This document shows, piece by piece, positions 10,501 through 17,712 of a stretch of DNA of 64,000 nt. The translations under genes were made by a program, and so were the position numbers. How positions within the stretch are numbered: position 1 is the stretch's first letter; the number at the start of each line of letters is the position of its first letter. Origin of the DNA: an uncultured Bacteroidales bacterium. Its GTDB lineage: Bacteria > Bacteroidota > Bacteroidia > Bacteroidales > UBA932. The stretch is taken from contig CALUPG010000002.1 of the NCBI GenBank assembly GCA_944322565.1, positions 124,001-188,000 of the forward strand. Direction: 5' to 3'. Under the pieces are notes generated by a model that did not search any database, had not been told where the DNA came from, and saw only the letters and a program-made list of their open reading frames with translations.

Positions 10501-10632
10501 ACCGCTGACTGTGCCCCCACCGTCATTTGCGTTCTGCGCAAAGACATCCGAAGGTGTCAGCATATTCAGGGCAGCAAAGGCAAGTACAGCCATACAGCAC
10601 CTGAACAATGAAGACTTCAGTGTTTTCAACAT
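7561..10632 (-). CDS. SusC/RagA-type TonB-dependent outer-membrane transporter
   Basis: This 1023-residue protein has a signal peptide, a carboxypeptidase-regulatory-like domain (VSGVVTDDQGPVIGAAV, about residues 42-120), a TonB plug (GKVAGVTINSGASGPG and VLYVIDGIPMYN) and a 22-strand barrel ending in FNVKFQF. It imports oligosaccharides across the outer membrane using TonB energy together with the SusD lipoprotein encoded next. It is the first gene of the four-gene operon. I see no SusR-type, hybrid two-component or ECF-sigma/anti-sigma regulator beside it, and the transporter lacks the extra N-terminal signalling domain. Regulation must therefore come from elsewhere, or from the long upstream region. 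Confidence 0.95.
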   Translation of the reverse strand: MLKTLKSSLFRCCMAVLAFAALNMLTPSDVFAQNANDGGGTVSGVVTDDQGPVIGAAVMIKDGQGGVTTGFDGEYTLGGLKSGDVIVVSILGYETQEIPYVGQATQDVKLSVSTEFLDEVVVTALGIKREEKTLSYNVQSVKSEELTAVKDANFVNSLVGKVAGVTINSGASGPGSATRVVMRGMKSIEKSNTVLYVIDGIPMYNKSFGGTGGAMESPVGSEAAADINPEDIESISMLTGPSAAALYGSDAANGVIVINTKRGAEGKTTVTVSNSTTFSTVYMMPEMQSRYGKSGGMYSWGSALPSDYSYDPRKYFQTGTNVINSVSLSTGNEKNQTYISASTTNTTGIVPESQYDRYNFTARNTTKFANDKLILDFGASFIIQRDHNLVSQGTYYNPITGLYLFPRGDDFSEVQNYERWNPVRGMMTQYWPYGDGGHNIQNPYWVQNRNNRDMNKRRYMLNASLQWNITDWMNVTGRARLDESTYKQTREYYASTLTTFCGNNGGYYLENSSDRSFYGDVMLNIDKEWGDWSLMANVGASINDQRYYSAMMTGDLKEANYFSANNLDIANKYKRDENGWHDQTQSVFASVEVGWNDAVYLTVTGRNDWASQLAYSSQSSFFYPSVGLSAVISNLVEMPKWFDFLKVRGSYSQVASPFSRWISNPSLDYNDQTDLWTQSKTYPYRDLKPEDTRSWEIGVNMRFLKGLSLDVTYYRSNTFNQTVYGDLAASTGYDNFIAQTGNVQNQGVELALGYNNTWGDFTWDSGFTLTFNENKIVELANDIVNPITGENVTIDEIQKDWLGGENVAPRVILRQGGSLTDIYVNNFIKRDLNGYVDVDANGRISMERTDFVKVGQLAPKANLGWSNTFSYKGVSLGVVLTARIGGLVYSATQGILDFYGASEASAEMRDNGGIPVNFGLLDAQSYYQTISTGSGGHGAYYLYDATNIRLQELTLNYTFPRKWFNNKMGLTVGFVARNLAMIYCKAPFDPELSASTSSNYYQGVDYFMLPSTRNLGFNVKFQF

Positions 10633-10755
10633 AACAGATATTTTTGGTTATTAAATAGTTGTTACTAATATTCCGATAAAGATAAGGCTTTTTCGTAAAA
10701 TTATAATGATTTTTTTAAAAATAATATGCCTATATGCTTTCCGGGCGAAAGTAAG

Positions 10756-10800
10756 CATCGTGGCCATCGGAGCCGAAAATGCTCTCCGACGGCCGCGATG
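10756..10800. other. Long imperfect hairpin upstream of susC
   Basis: Two 17-base arms (10756-10772 and 10784-10800) pair with one G-U and one mismatch around an 11-base loop. No T-run follows on either strand, so it does not look like a simple terminator. It could be part of a long susC leader, a small RNA or an operator. Confidence 0.5.
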
Positions 10801-10907
10801 GCATTGTCTCGGAGAAATACATCCTGCAAGTATTGTCCTAAAATTTAAAAAAAAAGAGAAAAAGACGCAAAAAAGAGAAAAACTTTCATCCAGCAGCCCC
10901 TCGTCAG

Positions 10908-10938
10908 TTGCATCTTACTCCGCCAATTGATAGATTTG
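10908..10938 (+). promoter_or_regulatory. Promoter of the Rpn nuclease gene
   Basis: TTG (10908-10910), 20-base spacer, then exact -7 element TAGATTTG (10931-10938). Predicted transcription start is near 10945. Confidence 0.6.
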
Positions 10939-10962
10939 CAATGAGCTCAGATTATTTGGCCG

Positions 10963-11985
10963 GTGATCATTGACATAATTTCAAAACAGATGAAAGATTA
11001 TTGCAGCATGAAAGACGGAATGAAGAAAGGGATGGCAGCGAAAGATGAAGCATTCTGCAGGTTCATCAGCCCTATGACAGATTTTGGCTTCAAGAGGATT
11101 TTCGGTAGTGAGGGAGGAAGAATCTTTCTCAACAGTTTTTTGAATTCTCTCCTCGGGGCCGGGATCAGCATCGAGGAATACCTTGACAAGGAGGTTTCGC
11201 CGGATTCGGCAAAAGAGAAACAAACAATCTTTGACATACTGTGCAAAGACAGTACTGGCCAAAGATTCATAGTAGAAATGCAGGTAAGGAGACAGCCGCA
11301 TTTCATACAGAGGTCACTGTATTATATGTGCAGAAATATAACCGGTCAGTTGAAAAAAGGCGGCAAATACACCGACATCAGACCGGTGGTAGGAATTTTC
11401 TTCCTTGGAAGTGAAATGGACATGGATACTGAAAGCCATGTCGGAGTACCGAGACAAGGATGCATAAACGATTATATCCTGACTGACAAGACTGGCGGAG
11501 GGGACGACTATGACAGCTTCAGACAGATATATATCAGCCTGTCACGCTTCAATAAGGCGGAATCAGAATGCACTGGCATGATTGACAAGTGGATTTATAC
11601 TATAAAGAATATGGAAAGACTGAATGAGATGCCATTCAAGGATGATGAGGAACTTTTCAGAAAACTTGAAGAGTATGCCGAAACCAGCAACATGGACCCT
11701 GACCAGCGACTGGCATACGACCTCTATGTCGATTCTCTGCGCGCATACGACCGGACTCTGGAATATGAGACGAAGATGGCCAGTGAAAAAGCCCGCAGAG
11801 AAGGACATGAAGAAGGAAGAGAGGATGGAAGAAAAGAGGAGAAGATGAAGATAGCCCGCACGATGCTGGACATGGGATTTGACGAGACATCTGTCTGTAA
11901 AGTGACAGGATTGTCAAGAGAAACAATTGCACAAATTGCGCTGGAGCAGAATCCGTCAGCGGCTTCTGCGGAGCAGCAGCCATGA
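10963..11985 (+). CDS. Rpn family recombination-promoting nuclease / PD-(D/E)XK nuclease family transposase
   Basis: The N-terminal block ISPMTDFGFKRIFGSE and the nuclease core FDILCKD...FIVEMQ are hallmarks of the PD-(D/E)XK family annotated as Rpn or putative transposase in Bacteroidota. The last 80 residues are charged (EGHEEGREDGRKEEK) and end in a small helix-turn-helix-like segment (GFDETSVCKVTGLSRETI), also typical. Rpn proteins are Mg-dependent DNA nucleases; the natural role is uncertain (recombination or phage defence have been proposed). The coordinate given starts at a GTG; in-frame ATGs at 10990, 11008 and beyond are as likely, and relatives usually begin only 10-15 residues before the ISP block. 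The 3' end overlaps the convergent flippase gene by 30 bases. No terminal inverted repeats flank it. Confidence 0.85.
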   Translation: MIIDIISKQMKDYCSMKDGMKKGMAAKDEAFCRFISPMTDFGFKRIFGSEGGRIFLNSFLNSLLGAGISIEEYLDKEVSPDSAKEKQTIFDILCKDSTGQRFIVEMQVRRQPHFIQRSLYYMCRNITGQLKKGGKYTDIRPVVGIFFLGSEMDMDTESHVGVPRQGCINDYILTDKTGGGDDYDSFRQIYISLSRFNKAESECTGMIDKWIYTIKNMERLNEMPFKDDEELFRKLEEYAETSNMDPDQRLAYDLYVDSLRAYDRTLEYETKMASEKARREGHEEGREDGRKEEKMKIARTMLDMGFDETSVCKVTGLSRETIAQIALEQNPSAASAEQQP

Positions 11986-13491
11986 AAATGCGACATATCC
12001 GAGGACAAGGACGGTGTTGAGGGCAAGCTTGCCGGCCATCTGAAGGCCTCCGGCGGAGAAGTCGGCCTCAGGGAACAGACAACGGGATGAAACGGATGAA
12101 ACGGCCCAGGTGATGCCCATGCCTGCAAAAATGCAGAAAATCAGTTTCCAGTTATATGGAATCGGATAATATTTCTTTCCGAGAAATACATTGACGGCAA
12201 GCATTAAGGCATAGCTTGCAAGATGGCCCCATGCGGCGGCATGATAGGAATATCGCGGCATGAAGATGACATTTATCGCGGCTGTCACGGCAAGGCCGGC
12301 AAGGGTAATCCAGACTGCATAGGATGTCTTGCCTGAAAGCTTGTACCACATTGAGACATTGAACTGCATGCCGAGCAGCATATAGGACAGCAGCATAATC
12401 GGCACGATGCTGACACCGGCCCGGAAGTCCCTCCCCAAGATGAGGGAAATGACATCTATATAAAGGATGACGCCGAGAAAGACAAGGCCGCAGAAAGCCG
12501 TAAACCAGTTCATGACTTGTGCATACAGCTCCTTTGAATTTTTGTCGGCGGCCCTCTGGAAGAAGAACGGCTCAGCGGCAAAGCGGAACATCTGGATGAA
12601 CAGGGACATGATGACCGACAGCTTTACACCTGCCTGGAATATGCCCAGACTGGACTGCCAGACCCCGGAACCCGTGTCAAAATACCTGAAAAGGATTCTG
12701 TCAAGGAAGTCATTGACAATGCCGGGCAAAGCGGCGACCATCAGGGGAAGCGAATACGCGAGCATTTTCCTGAGCAGGGCCCTGTCCGGAGAGAGTTTCA
12801 TGCGGAGCAGTTCCGGCACAAACAGAAGTGCACACACGATGCTGCTGACAAGTATGGCAAATATCACATAAGTGAAATCCGGAGTCGGGGTAATGAAGTG
12901 CAGAAGCCAGACATCAGAAGGGGACAGCGACCGGACGCCGACGCCCAGAGCGGCTGCCGCCCTCTCGCAGTAGCCGGGAAACCAGAAGAACAGCACAAGA
13001 TTGGCCCCTGTCTCGGTAAGAATTTTTATTGTCTTGAATACCGCAAACTTGAATGCCTTGTGCTCCTGCCTGTACTTCGCAAACAGAATGGCGGTGACGC
13101 AGTCAAGGAACAGTATGCCGCCGACATACATTATGCAGTTTTCATAGCCACCATATCCGAGCATCGAGGCTATCGGTCCTGCAAAACATATCATCAGGGC
13201 AAGAAAGACGGCGTTTACTGCAAAGACTGAAAGAAACGCGTTGGAATACACCTTTCGCGGATCGGTGCCTTCCCTGTTGGCAAACCGGAAGCATCCTGTC
13301 TCAAGTCCGAGGACGAGGACAACCTGAAGCACTGCGATATATGCCATGAATTCCGTCACCACGCCATAACTTGCCGTCGTCAGAAGCCTGGTATAGAACG
13401 GAACAAAAAGAAAGTTGATGACACGGGCCAGAATCGTACTCAGCCCGTATATCGCGGTCTCTCCCGCAAGCTGTTTCAACGGATTTGCCAT
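11956..13491 (-). CDS. Polysaccharide/oligosaccharide flippase (Wzx/MATE-like)
   Basis: This protein of about 511 residues has about 12-14 hydrophobic helices and the N-terminal signature of the polysaccharide-biosynthesis flippase family (ETAIYGLSTILARVINFLFV...FYTRLLTTASYGVV). Such proteins translocate lipid-linked glycan units or other polyprenyl-linked precursors across the inner membrane. No glycan-biosynthesis genes adjoin it, so it may serve a dispersed pathway. The start chosen (Met of MANPLK at 13491) is the last one before the conserved region. The -7 element TAATTTTG (13507-13500) lies so close that the message would be leaderless or nearly so. Confidence 0.87.
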   Translation of the reverse strand: MANPLKQLAGETAIYGLSTILARVINFLFVPFYTRLLTTASYGVVTEFMAYIAVLQVVLVLGLETGCFRFANREGTDPRKVYSNAFLSVFAVNAVFLALMICFAGPIASMLGYGGYENCIMYVGGILFLDCVTAILFAKYRQEHKAFKFAVFKTIKILTETGANLVLFFWFPGYCERAAAALGVGVRSLSPSDVWLLHFITPTPDFTYVIFAILVSSIVCALLFVPELLRMKLSPDRALLRKMLAYSLPLMVAALPGIVNDFLDRILFRYFDTGSGVWQSSLGIFQAGVKLSVIMSLFIQMFRFAAEPFFFQRAADKNSKELYAQVMNWFTAFCGLVFLGVILYIDVISLILGRDFRAGVSIVPIMLLSYMLLGMQFNVSMWYKLSGKTSYAVWITLAGLAVTAAINVIFMPRYSYHAAAWGHLASYALMLAVNVFLGKKYYPIPYNWKLIFCIFAGMGITWAVSSVSSRCLFPEADFSAGGLQMAGKLALNTVLVLGYVAFSWLLLRRSR

Positions 13492-13499
13492 AATGAGGG

Positions 13500-13540
13500 C
13501 AAAATTAGGCATATTTATTCAAAAGTGTTTCTTATTTTTG
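13500..13540. promoter_or_regulatory. Divergent promoters: flippase (minus) and cyclophilin lipoprotein (plus)
   Basis: Exact -7 elements stand back to back: TAATTTTG on minus (13507-13500) and TATTTTTG on plus (13533-13540). The plus element predicts a start near 13547, 14 bases before the cyclophilin ATG at 13561. Confidence 0.55.
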
Positions 13541-13560
13541 CAGGACCAAAATTCATGTTT

Positions 13561-14265
13561 ATGAAACGCCTGTTTGTTAGACTAATTGTATTGCTCGCCC
13601 TTGCATCTGCCGCTGTCTCATGCAGCTGCTCCGGCAACAAAGAGAAAAGTCCGGCCTTTGACACTGAAGGCCTTCCGTCAGAGCCTGTGTTCGACATTGT
13701 CACAGACATGGGTACCATCAAAGTCAAGCTCTACAGCCAGACCCCTCTCCACAGGGACAACTTCGTGAAGCTCGCATCCGAGCGGTTCTATGACGGGGTG
13801 CTCTTCCACAGGGTCATCAACGGATTCATGATTCAGACCGGAGACCCTTACACAAAGGACCCTGCCCAGACCGACCTTTACGGGACCGGCGGCCCGGGCT
13901 ATACGATTCCGGCAGAGATTATTCCGGGGCTGACCCACAAGAAAGGAGCGCTTGCCGCCGCCAGGAGAGGCGATGCCGCCAACCCGAAGAAAGAATCTTC
14001 CGGCTCGCAGTTCTATATTGTACAGAACCCAGCGACCTGCGCCAGTCTCGACGGGGATTACACCGTATTCGGAGAGACTCTTGAAGGATTTGATGTCATC
14101 GACAGAATAGCCGCAGTCCAGACCGGAGCCAAAGACAGACCTCTCAAGGACATAAGGATTATTAGCATCCGTCCGGACATGCCGGTAAACGCAGAAGCTG
14201 CAACAACCGAAAAAGACTCTTCAGCCGCAGAAACTCCGGCAGACACGACAATTGCCGGCAAATGA
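13561..14265 (+). CDS. Cyclophilin-type peptidyl-prolyl cis-trans isomerase lipoprotein
   Basis: This 234-residue protein has a signal peptide with lipobox-like AAVSC and a cyclophilin domain from FDIVTDMGTIKVKLY onward. The catalytic-loop block FHRVINGFMIQTGDP is present and so is the GSQFYI strand. It should speed proline isomerisation of exported proteins at the periplasmic face of a membrane. The tail (TTEKDSSAAETPADTT) is low-complexity. The start at 13561 is set by the TATTTTTG promoter and places the signal peptide at the N-terminus. It overlaps the HAD gene by four bases (ATGA), so the two are translationally coupled. Confidence 0.92.
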   Translation: MKRLFVRLIVLLALASAAVSCSCSGNKEKSPAFDTEGLPSEPVFDIVTDMGTIKVKLYSQTPLHRDNFVKLASERFYDGVLFHRVINGFMIQTGDPYTKDPAQTDLYGTGGPGYTIPAEIIPGLTHKKGALAAARRGDAANPKKESSGSQFYIVQNPATCASLDGDYTVFGETLEGFDVIDRIAAVQTGAKDRPLKDIRIISIRPDMPVNAEAATTEKDSSAAETPADTTIAGK

Positions 14266-14954
14266 TGCGGACACAATTCAAATACGTTTTCTTCGATGCA
14301 GACGACACATTGTGGGAAAACGAAAGTTACTTCAGGGAAGCAGAGCATAAGTTTGCCCTGCTTCTTTCTGCATACGCCCCAGAAAAGGACATCGTGGAAA
14401 TGCTGATGCAGAAGCAGGAAGACAACATCCCGCTCTACGGATACGGTTCAAAGACATACCTGATAGGCATGCTTGATGCGGCCACTGAACTGTGCGGAGA
14501 AGACTTCGACAGCCGCATCTACCTGAAAACCAAACAAATTATCCACGACCTTGCCTACCATGAATTTCATCTGAAAGAAGGCGTTGAGGATGTGCTCAAG
14601 GCCCTGAGGAAAAAGTACAGGCTGGCCGTCGCCACAAAAGGGGACCTGCCTGAGCAGATGAACAAATACAGGGAATCCGGACTCAAGAAATATTTCCACC
14701 ACATTGAAGTGATGGAAAAGAAAAGCGAGGAAGACTATATGGAGATGGCGGCAAAGCTTGACCTTCGTCCGGAAGAAATCCTGATGGTGGGAAACTCTGT
14801 CAAATCGGACATCGCTCCGGTCATAAACATCGGCGGCACGGCCATCCATGTCCCGCATGAGGTGACATGGGCGCATGAAATGATGGACATTCCGGACTCC
14901 GACAGGGTAATCGAGATAAAAAACATCAAAGAAATATTGAAAATATTGCTCTGA
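14262..14954 (+). CDS. HAD-superfamily hydrolase (YjjG-like phosphatase)
   Basis: A 230-residue soluble enzyme of haloacid dehalogenase subfamily I. Motif I is FFDADDTLW with the nucleophile Asp, motif II is VATKGD (Thr), and motif III/IV is MVGNSVKSDI with acidic residues that bind Mg. The helical cap after motif I resembles the YjjG nucleotidase/phosphoglycolate phosphatase group. A small phosphorylated metabolite is the probable substrate; the exact one cannot be read. It is coupled to the cyclophilin gene by an ATGA overlap and ends in front of a strong hairpin terminator. Confidence 0.88.
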   Translation: MMRTQFKYVFFDADDTLWENESYFREAEHKFALLLSAYAPEKDIVEMLMQKQEDNIPLYGYGSKTYLIGMLDAATELCGEDFDSRIYLKTKQIIHDLAYHEFHLKEGVEDVLKALRKKYRLAVATKGDLPEQMNKYRESGLKKYFHHIEVMEKKSEEDYMEMAAKLDLRPEEILMVGNSVKSDIAPVINIGGTAIHVPHEVTWAHEMMDIPDSDRVIEIKNIKEILKILL

Positions 14955-15032
14955 GACCACTTTTGGCACAGAGATTGCAATACTTCTTACGCGAATAGTT
15001 TTTTCATAGGTTAAGTTTTAGGTTAGAATTGC

Positions 15033-15064
15033 GACCGCCCTGCGTTGTGAAACGCGGGGCGGTC
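15033..15064. terminator. Terminator hairpin between convergent HAD and queH genes
   Basis: A 12-bp GC-rich stem (15033-15044 with 15053-15064, one G-U pair) surrounds an 8-base loop. It sits between the two convergent stop codons and probably ends both transcripts; the flanking T-richness is modest. Confidence 0.75.
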
Positions 15065-15068
15065 ATCT

Positions 15069-15668
15069 TTATTTCCGGTGCATGCTGAACTCGCAGCCGC
15101 AGTATTGCTGGTTATAGAATCCAAATTCCCGGATGAGCTGCTGCCGGCGTTCCTGAAGGCCGCCTTTGCGCCAGTTTCGGTCCCACCATGTCACATCAGG
15201 ATAAAGGGAGGCGGCATATCGGCCGGCTTCGTTAATCTGGTCCAGGCTTTTCCATCTGGAGGAGGCAAGGGTGGTGGTGATGACATGGAATCCGCAGGTA
15301 TGGGCATATTCGGCCGTACGGCACAGCCTCTGGCGGAAGCATTGCAGGCAGCGCCCTCCTCGTTCAGGCTCCCCTTCGAGACCGCGGACAGCCTCACGCC
15401 AAGCATTATGGTCATAGTCGGCATCCACGATTTCAAGGCCGAGGGCTGCCGCATAGCGTGTACACTCGTTTTTCCGGATGAGATATTCCTCCTCCGGCCA
15501 GATATTTGGGTTACAATAGAAGATTGTGGGACGGATGCCGTTCTTTATAAGGTATTCTATAATGGCTGACGAGCAGGGGGCACAGCATGTGTGCAGGAGC
15601 ACGGATGTCTCTCCTCCGGGGACTTCCGGGCCAGTCCCGGAGACTTTCTGAGCATTTTCTGTCTTCAT
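15069..15668 (-). CDS. queH: Epoxyqueuosine reductase QueH
   Basis: A 199-residue protein of the DUF208 family, which performs the last step of tRNA queuosine synthesis by reducing epoxyqueuosine, replacing QueG. The cysteine motifs for the metal/Fe-S centre are present: HTCCAPCS near the N-terminus and RCLQCFRQRL in the middle. The start at 15668 is chosen because the exact promoter element TATTTTTG lies at 15700-15693 on the minus strand, giving a leader of about 18 bases. A longer frame reaching 15734 would begin upstream of transcription. The gene stands alone. The short leader leaves no room for a preQ1 riboswitch. Confidence 0.92.
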   Translation of the reverse strand: MKTENAQKVSGTGPEVPGGETSVLLHTCCAPCSSAIIEYLIKNGIRPTIFYCNPNIWPEEEYLIRKNECTRYAAALGLEIVDADYDHNAWREAVRGLEGEPERGGRCLQCFRQRLCRTAEYAHTCGFHVITTTLASSRWKSLDQINEAGRYAASLYPDVTWWDRNWRKGGLQERRQQLIREFGFYNQQYCGCEFSMHRK

Positions 15669-15692
15669 TTTCAGATGAATTCCTGAACAATG

Positions 15693-15700
15693 CAAAAATA
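15693..15700 (-). promoter_or_regulatory. -7 element of queH
   Basis: Exact TATTTTTG followed by C on the minus strand. Predicted transcription start is near 15686. Confidence 0.6.
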
Positions 15701-15728
15701 GCAAAAATTCCGATGTACGCTCCCGGGG

Positions 15729-15759
15729 TTGCAAGGCTCGCTCCTTCGGCGTATCTTTG
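15729..15759 (+). promoter_or_regulatory. Promoter of the NhaC antiporter gene
   Basis: TTG (15729-15731), 20-base spacer, exact -7 TATCTTTG (15752-15759). Transcription should start near 15766, which rules out starts further upstream. Confidence 0.7.
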
Positions 15760-15797
15760 CCCCCGCTATGGGAATTATACCGGACAGATACAAGAAG

Positions 15798-17066
15798 ATG
15801 AACGGATGGCTCGCCCTGAGCCCGATGGCCGTATTTCTCGGCGTATATCTCGTGTCATCCCTGGCGGCAGGCGATTTCTATAAGATTCCGCTGGCTGCGG
15901 CTTTTCTGCTGGCATCAGCGTATGCCCTTCTCATTACACCGGGGACGGCAGAGGACAAGATATCAGTGTTCTCATCCGGAGCCGGGGAGAAGAATGTTCT
16001 GCTGATGATATGGATTTTCGTGCTTGCGGGAGCCTTTGCCAGCACGGCCGAGGCCATAGGAGCAATAGATGCCGCCGTCAATTTCACATTGGCGGTTCTT
16101 CCGGGAAAATTTGTCTATGCAGGCATCTTCCTCGCCGCATGTTTCATTTCCATGTCCGTCGGAACAAGTGTGGGGACAATAGTGGCCCTCGTGCCTGTGG
16201 CGGCGGGAATAGCACAGGAGGCAGGAGCCAGCGTTCCATTCATGACGGCAATAGTGGCAGGAGGAGCATTCTTCGGGGACAATCTTTCTTTCATATCCGA
16301 CACCACTATAGCCTCAACCCGGACTCAGGGATGTCCGATGTCCGACAAATTCAAAGTCAATGTCAGGATTGTCGCCCCGGCAGCCGTCATCGTCACCGCA
16401 ATATATATTATAATAGGTCTCGGGAATGAAATCCCGACTGAAGCAGGACAGATAGGATGGGTCAGGCTCATTCCATACCTGCTTGTCATCTTTCTTGCAG
16501 TGGCCGGGGTGAATGTAGTCGCCGTGCTGGCTCTCGGCATCACTGCAAATGCCGTCATCGGGGCAGCGCAGGGAAGTCTTTCATGGAGCGGATGGCTCGG
16601 AGCCATCGGTGACGGCATCGGGAGCATGGGCGAGCTGATTATTGTGACAATGCTGGCCGGCGGAATGCTTGAACTCATCCGGCACAACGGAGGACTGGAC
16701 TTTCTCACAGGACTGCTGACAAAGAGAATCAGCGGGAAAAGAGGTGCAGAACTCAGCATCGCCGCCCTCGTCAGCCTCACCAACCTGTGCACGGCGAACA
16801 ATACCGTAGCCATAATAACTTCCGGACGCATCGCCAGGGAAATTTCCGAAAAATTCGGCCTTGATCCGCGCAAGACGGCAAGTATCCTTGACACATTCTC
16901 TTGTTTCATACAGGGCATCATTCCCTATGGGGCACAGATGCTCATGGCCTCCGGTCTGGCCGGCGTATCAGCCGTCTCAGTCATCGGGCACCTGTACTAT
17001 CCGTTCATGATGGGAATCTGCGCCCTGCTGGCGATACTGCTGAGGCTGCCGCGGAAATATTCATGA
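15798..17066 (+). CDS. NhaC-family Na+/H+ antiporter
   Basis: A 422-residue polytopic inner-membrane protein. It shows the NhaC-type core with SVGTSVGTIVALVPVAAGIA and GGAFFGDNLSFISDTTIAS, in which small and acidic residues line the ion path, and a second repeat containing SLTNLCTANNTVAII. It exchanges sodium for protons (some relatives exchange organic acids), supporting sodium and pH balance. The start at 15798 (MNGWLALSP) is selected because the promoter starts transcription near 15766 and relatives begin with a short basic segment before this helix. An ATG at 15768 would be leaderless. Confidence 0.9.
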   Translation: MNGWLALSPMAVFLGVYLVSSLAAGDFYKIPLAAAFLLASAYALLITPGTAEDKISVFSSGAGEKNVLLMIWIFVLAGAFASTAEAIGAIDAAVNFTLAVLPGKFVYAGIFLAACFISMSVGTSVGTIVALVPVAAGIAQEAGASVPFMTAIVAGGAFFGDNLSFISDTTIASTRTQGCPMSDKFKVNVRIVAPAAVIVTAIYIIIGLGNEIPTEAGQIGWVRLIPYLLVIFLAVAGVNVVAVLALGITANAVIGAAQGSLSWSGWLGAIGDGIGSMGELIIVTMLAGGMLELIRHNGGLDFLTGLLTKRISGKRGAELSIAALVSLTNLCTANNTVAIITSGRIAREISEKFGLDPRKTASILDTFSCFIQGIIPYGAQMLMASGLAGVSAVSVIGHLYYPFMMGICALLAILLRLPRKYS

Positions 17067-17106
17067 AGATTGACAGCATTTTCCGCTCCGCCGGGCGATA
17101 TGTCCG

Positions 17107-17712
17107 TCATTCCACGGAACCGGAGTCTATGAGATTGTTGAGCAGGGCATAGACGGTGAGGCCGGCGACGGTCTTGATGCCGGTCTTGCGGGTGATGTTT
17201 TTCCTGTGGGAAATGACGGTATAGATGGAGATGTTGTAGAGGTCTGCGATTTCTTTGTTGAGCATGCCCTTGGCGACGCAGATGAGTATTTCCTTTTCGC
17301 GGGAGGAGAGTTCGAGGCTGTCAGACTTAGGGGATTCCTCATGGGACGACAGGGCTGAGCGCAGTTTTCTGATTATGACGGCAGGGGCGTCATATATATT
17401 GATGACTTCATCATACTGCTTCCACATCTCGTCTTCCATTGCGATGGTCTGAAGGGCCACCACCGCGGCATCGGTATATTCCGCAATATGGCTGCGGCCC
17501 TCGGCTCTGCCGGCATAGTCAAAGACTATCGGGTCGATTATTATCAGGTCGGCCCCTATGGTTCTGAGCCGCGCCTCACTGGTCCTCGAAAGGTCGGACA
17601 ATATCCCCTCGACCTTGAATTCGCCCAGGTCGCTGAAGACGCCTTCTATTCCTCTGACCATAATCCGTGAGGGTATGATCAGCAGGACATTCTTACTGTT
17701 CCCGTTTTTCAT
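17107..17712 (-). CDS. LuxR-type transcriptional regulator with degenerate receiver domain
   Basis: A 201-residue protein. Residues about 8-125 resemble a response-regulator receiver, but the acidic pocket at its start is replaced by IIPSR, so classical phosphorylation is doubtful. Residues about 135-195 form a GerE/LuxR helix-turn-helix (LSSREKEILICVAKG...EIADLYNISIYTVISHRKNI). It overlaps the 3' end of the hemerythrin gene by 20 bases on the same strand, so both are in one operon. This hemerythrin-LuxR pairing occurs repeatedly in Bacteroidales and suggests control of iron or nitrosative/oxidative stress genes; targets are unknown. Confidence 0.85.
   Translation of the reverse strand: MKNGNSKNVLLIIPSRIMVRGIEGVFSDLGEFKVEGILSDLSRTSEARLRTIGADLIIIDPIVFDYAGRAEGRSHIAEYTDAAVVALQTIAMEDEMWKQYDEVINIYDAPAVIIRKLRSALSSHEESPKSDSLELSSREKEILICVAKGMLNKEIADLYNISIYTVISHRKNITRKTGIKTVAGLTVYALLNNLIDSGSVE

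Larger units (their letters stand above)
10633..10962. other. Intergenic region between the susC-like gene and the Rpn nuclease gene
   Basis: About 330 bases without a recognisable gene. It holds a very AT-rich segment next to susC that contains TATCTTTA on the minus strand (10677-10684), a one-mismatch -7 element about 45 bases before the susC start. It also holds a long hairpin (10756-10800), an A-rich tract (10841-10882) and the plus-strand promoter of the Rpn gene. No conserved open frame was seen. Confidence 0.6.

Noticed and set aside
10963..11985. Insertion sequence around the putative transposase-like Rpn gene
   Set aside because: No terminal inverted repeats or target duplications were found, and Rpn-family genes are normally single genes without IS ends.
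15669..15692. preQ1 riboswitch for queH
   Set aside because: The leader from the predicted start is only about 18 bases, too short, and no preQ1-type sequence is present upstream.
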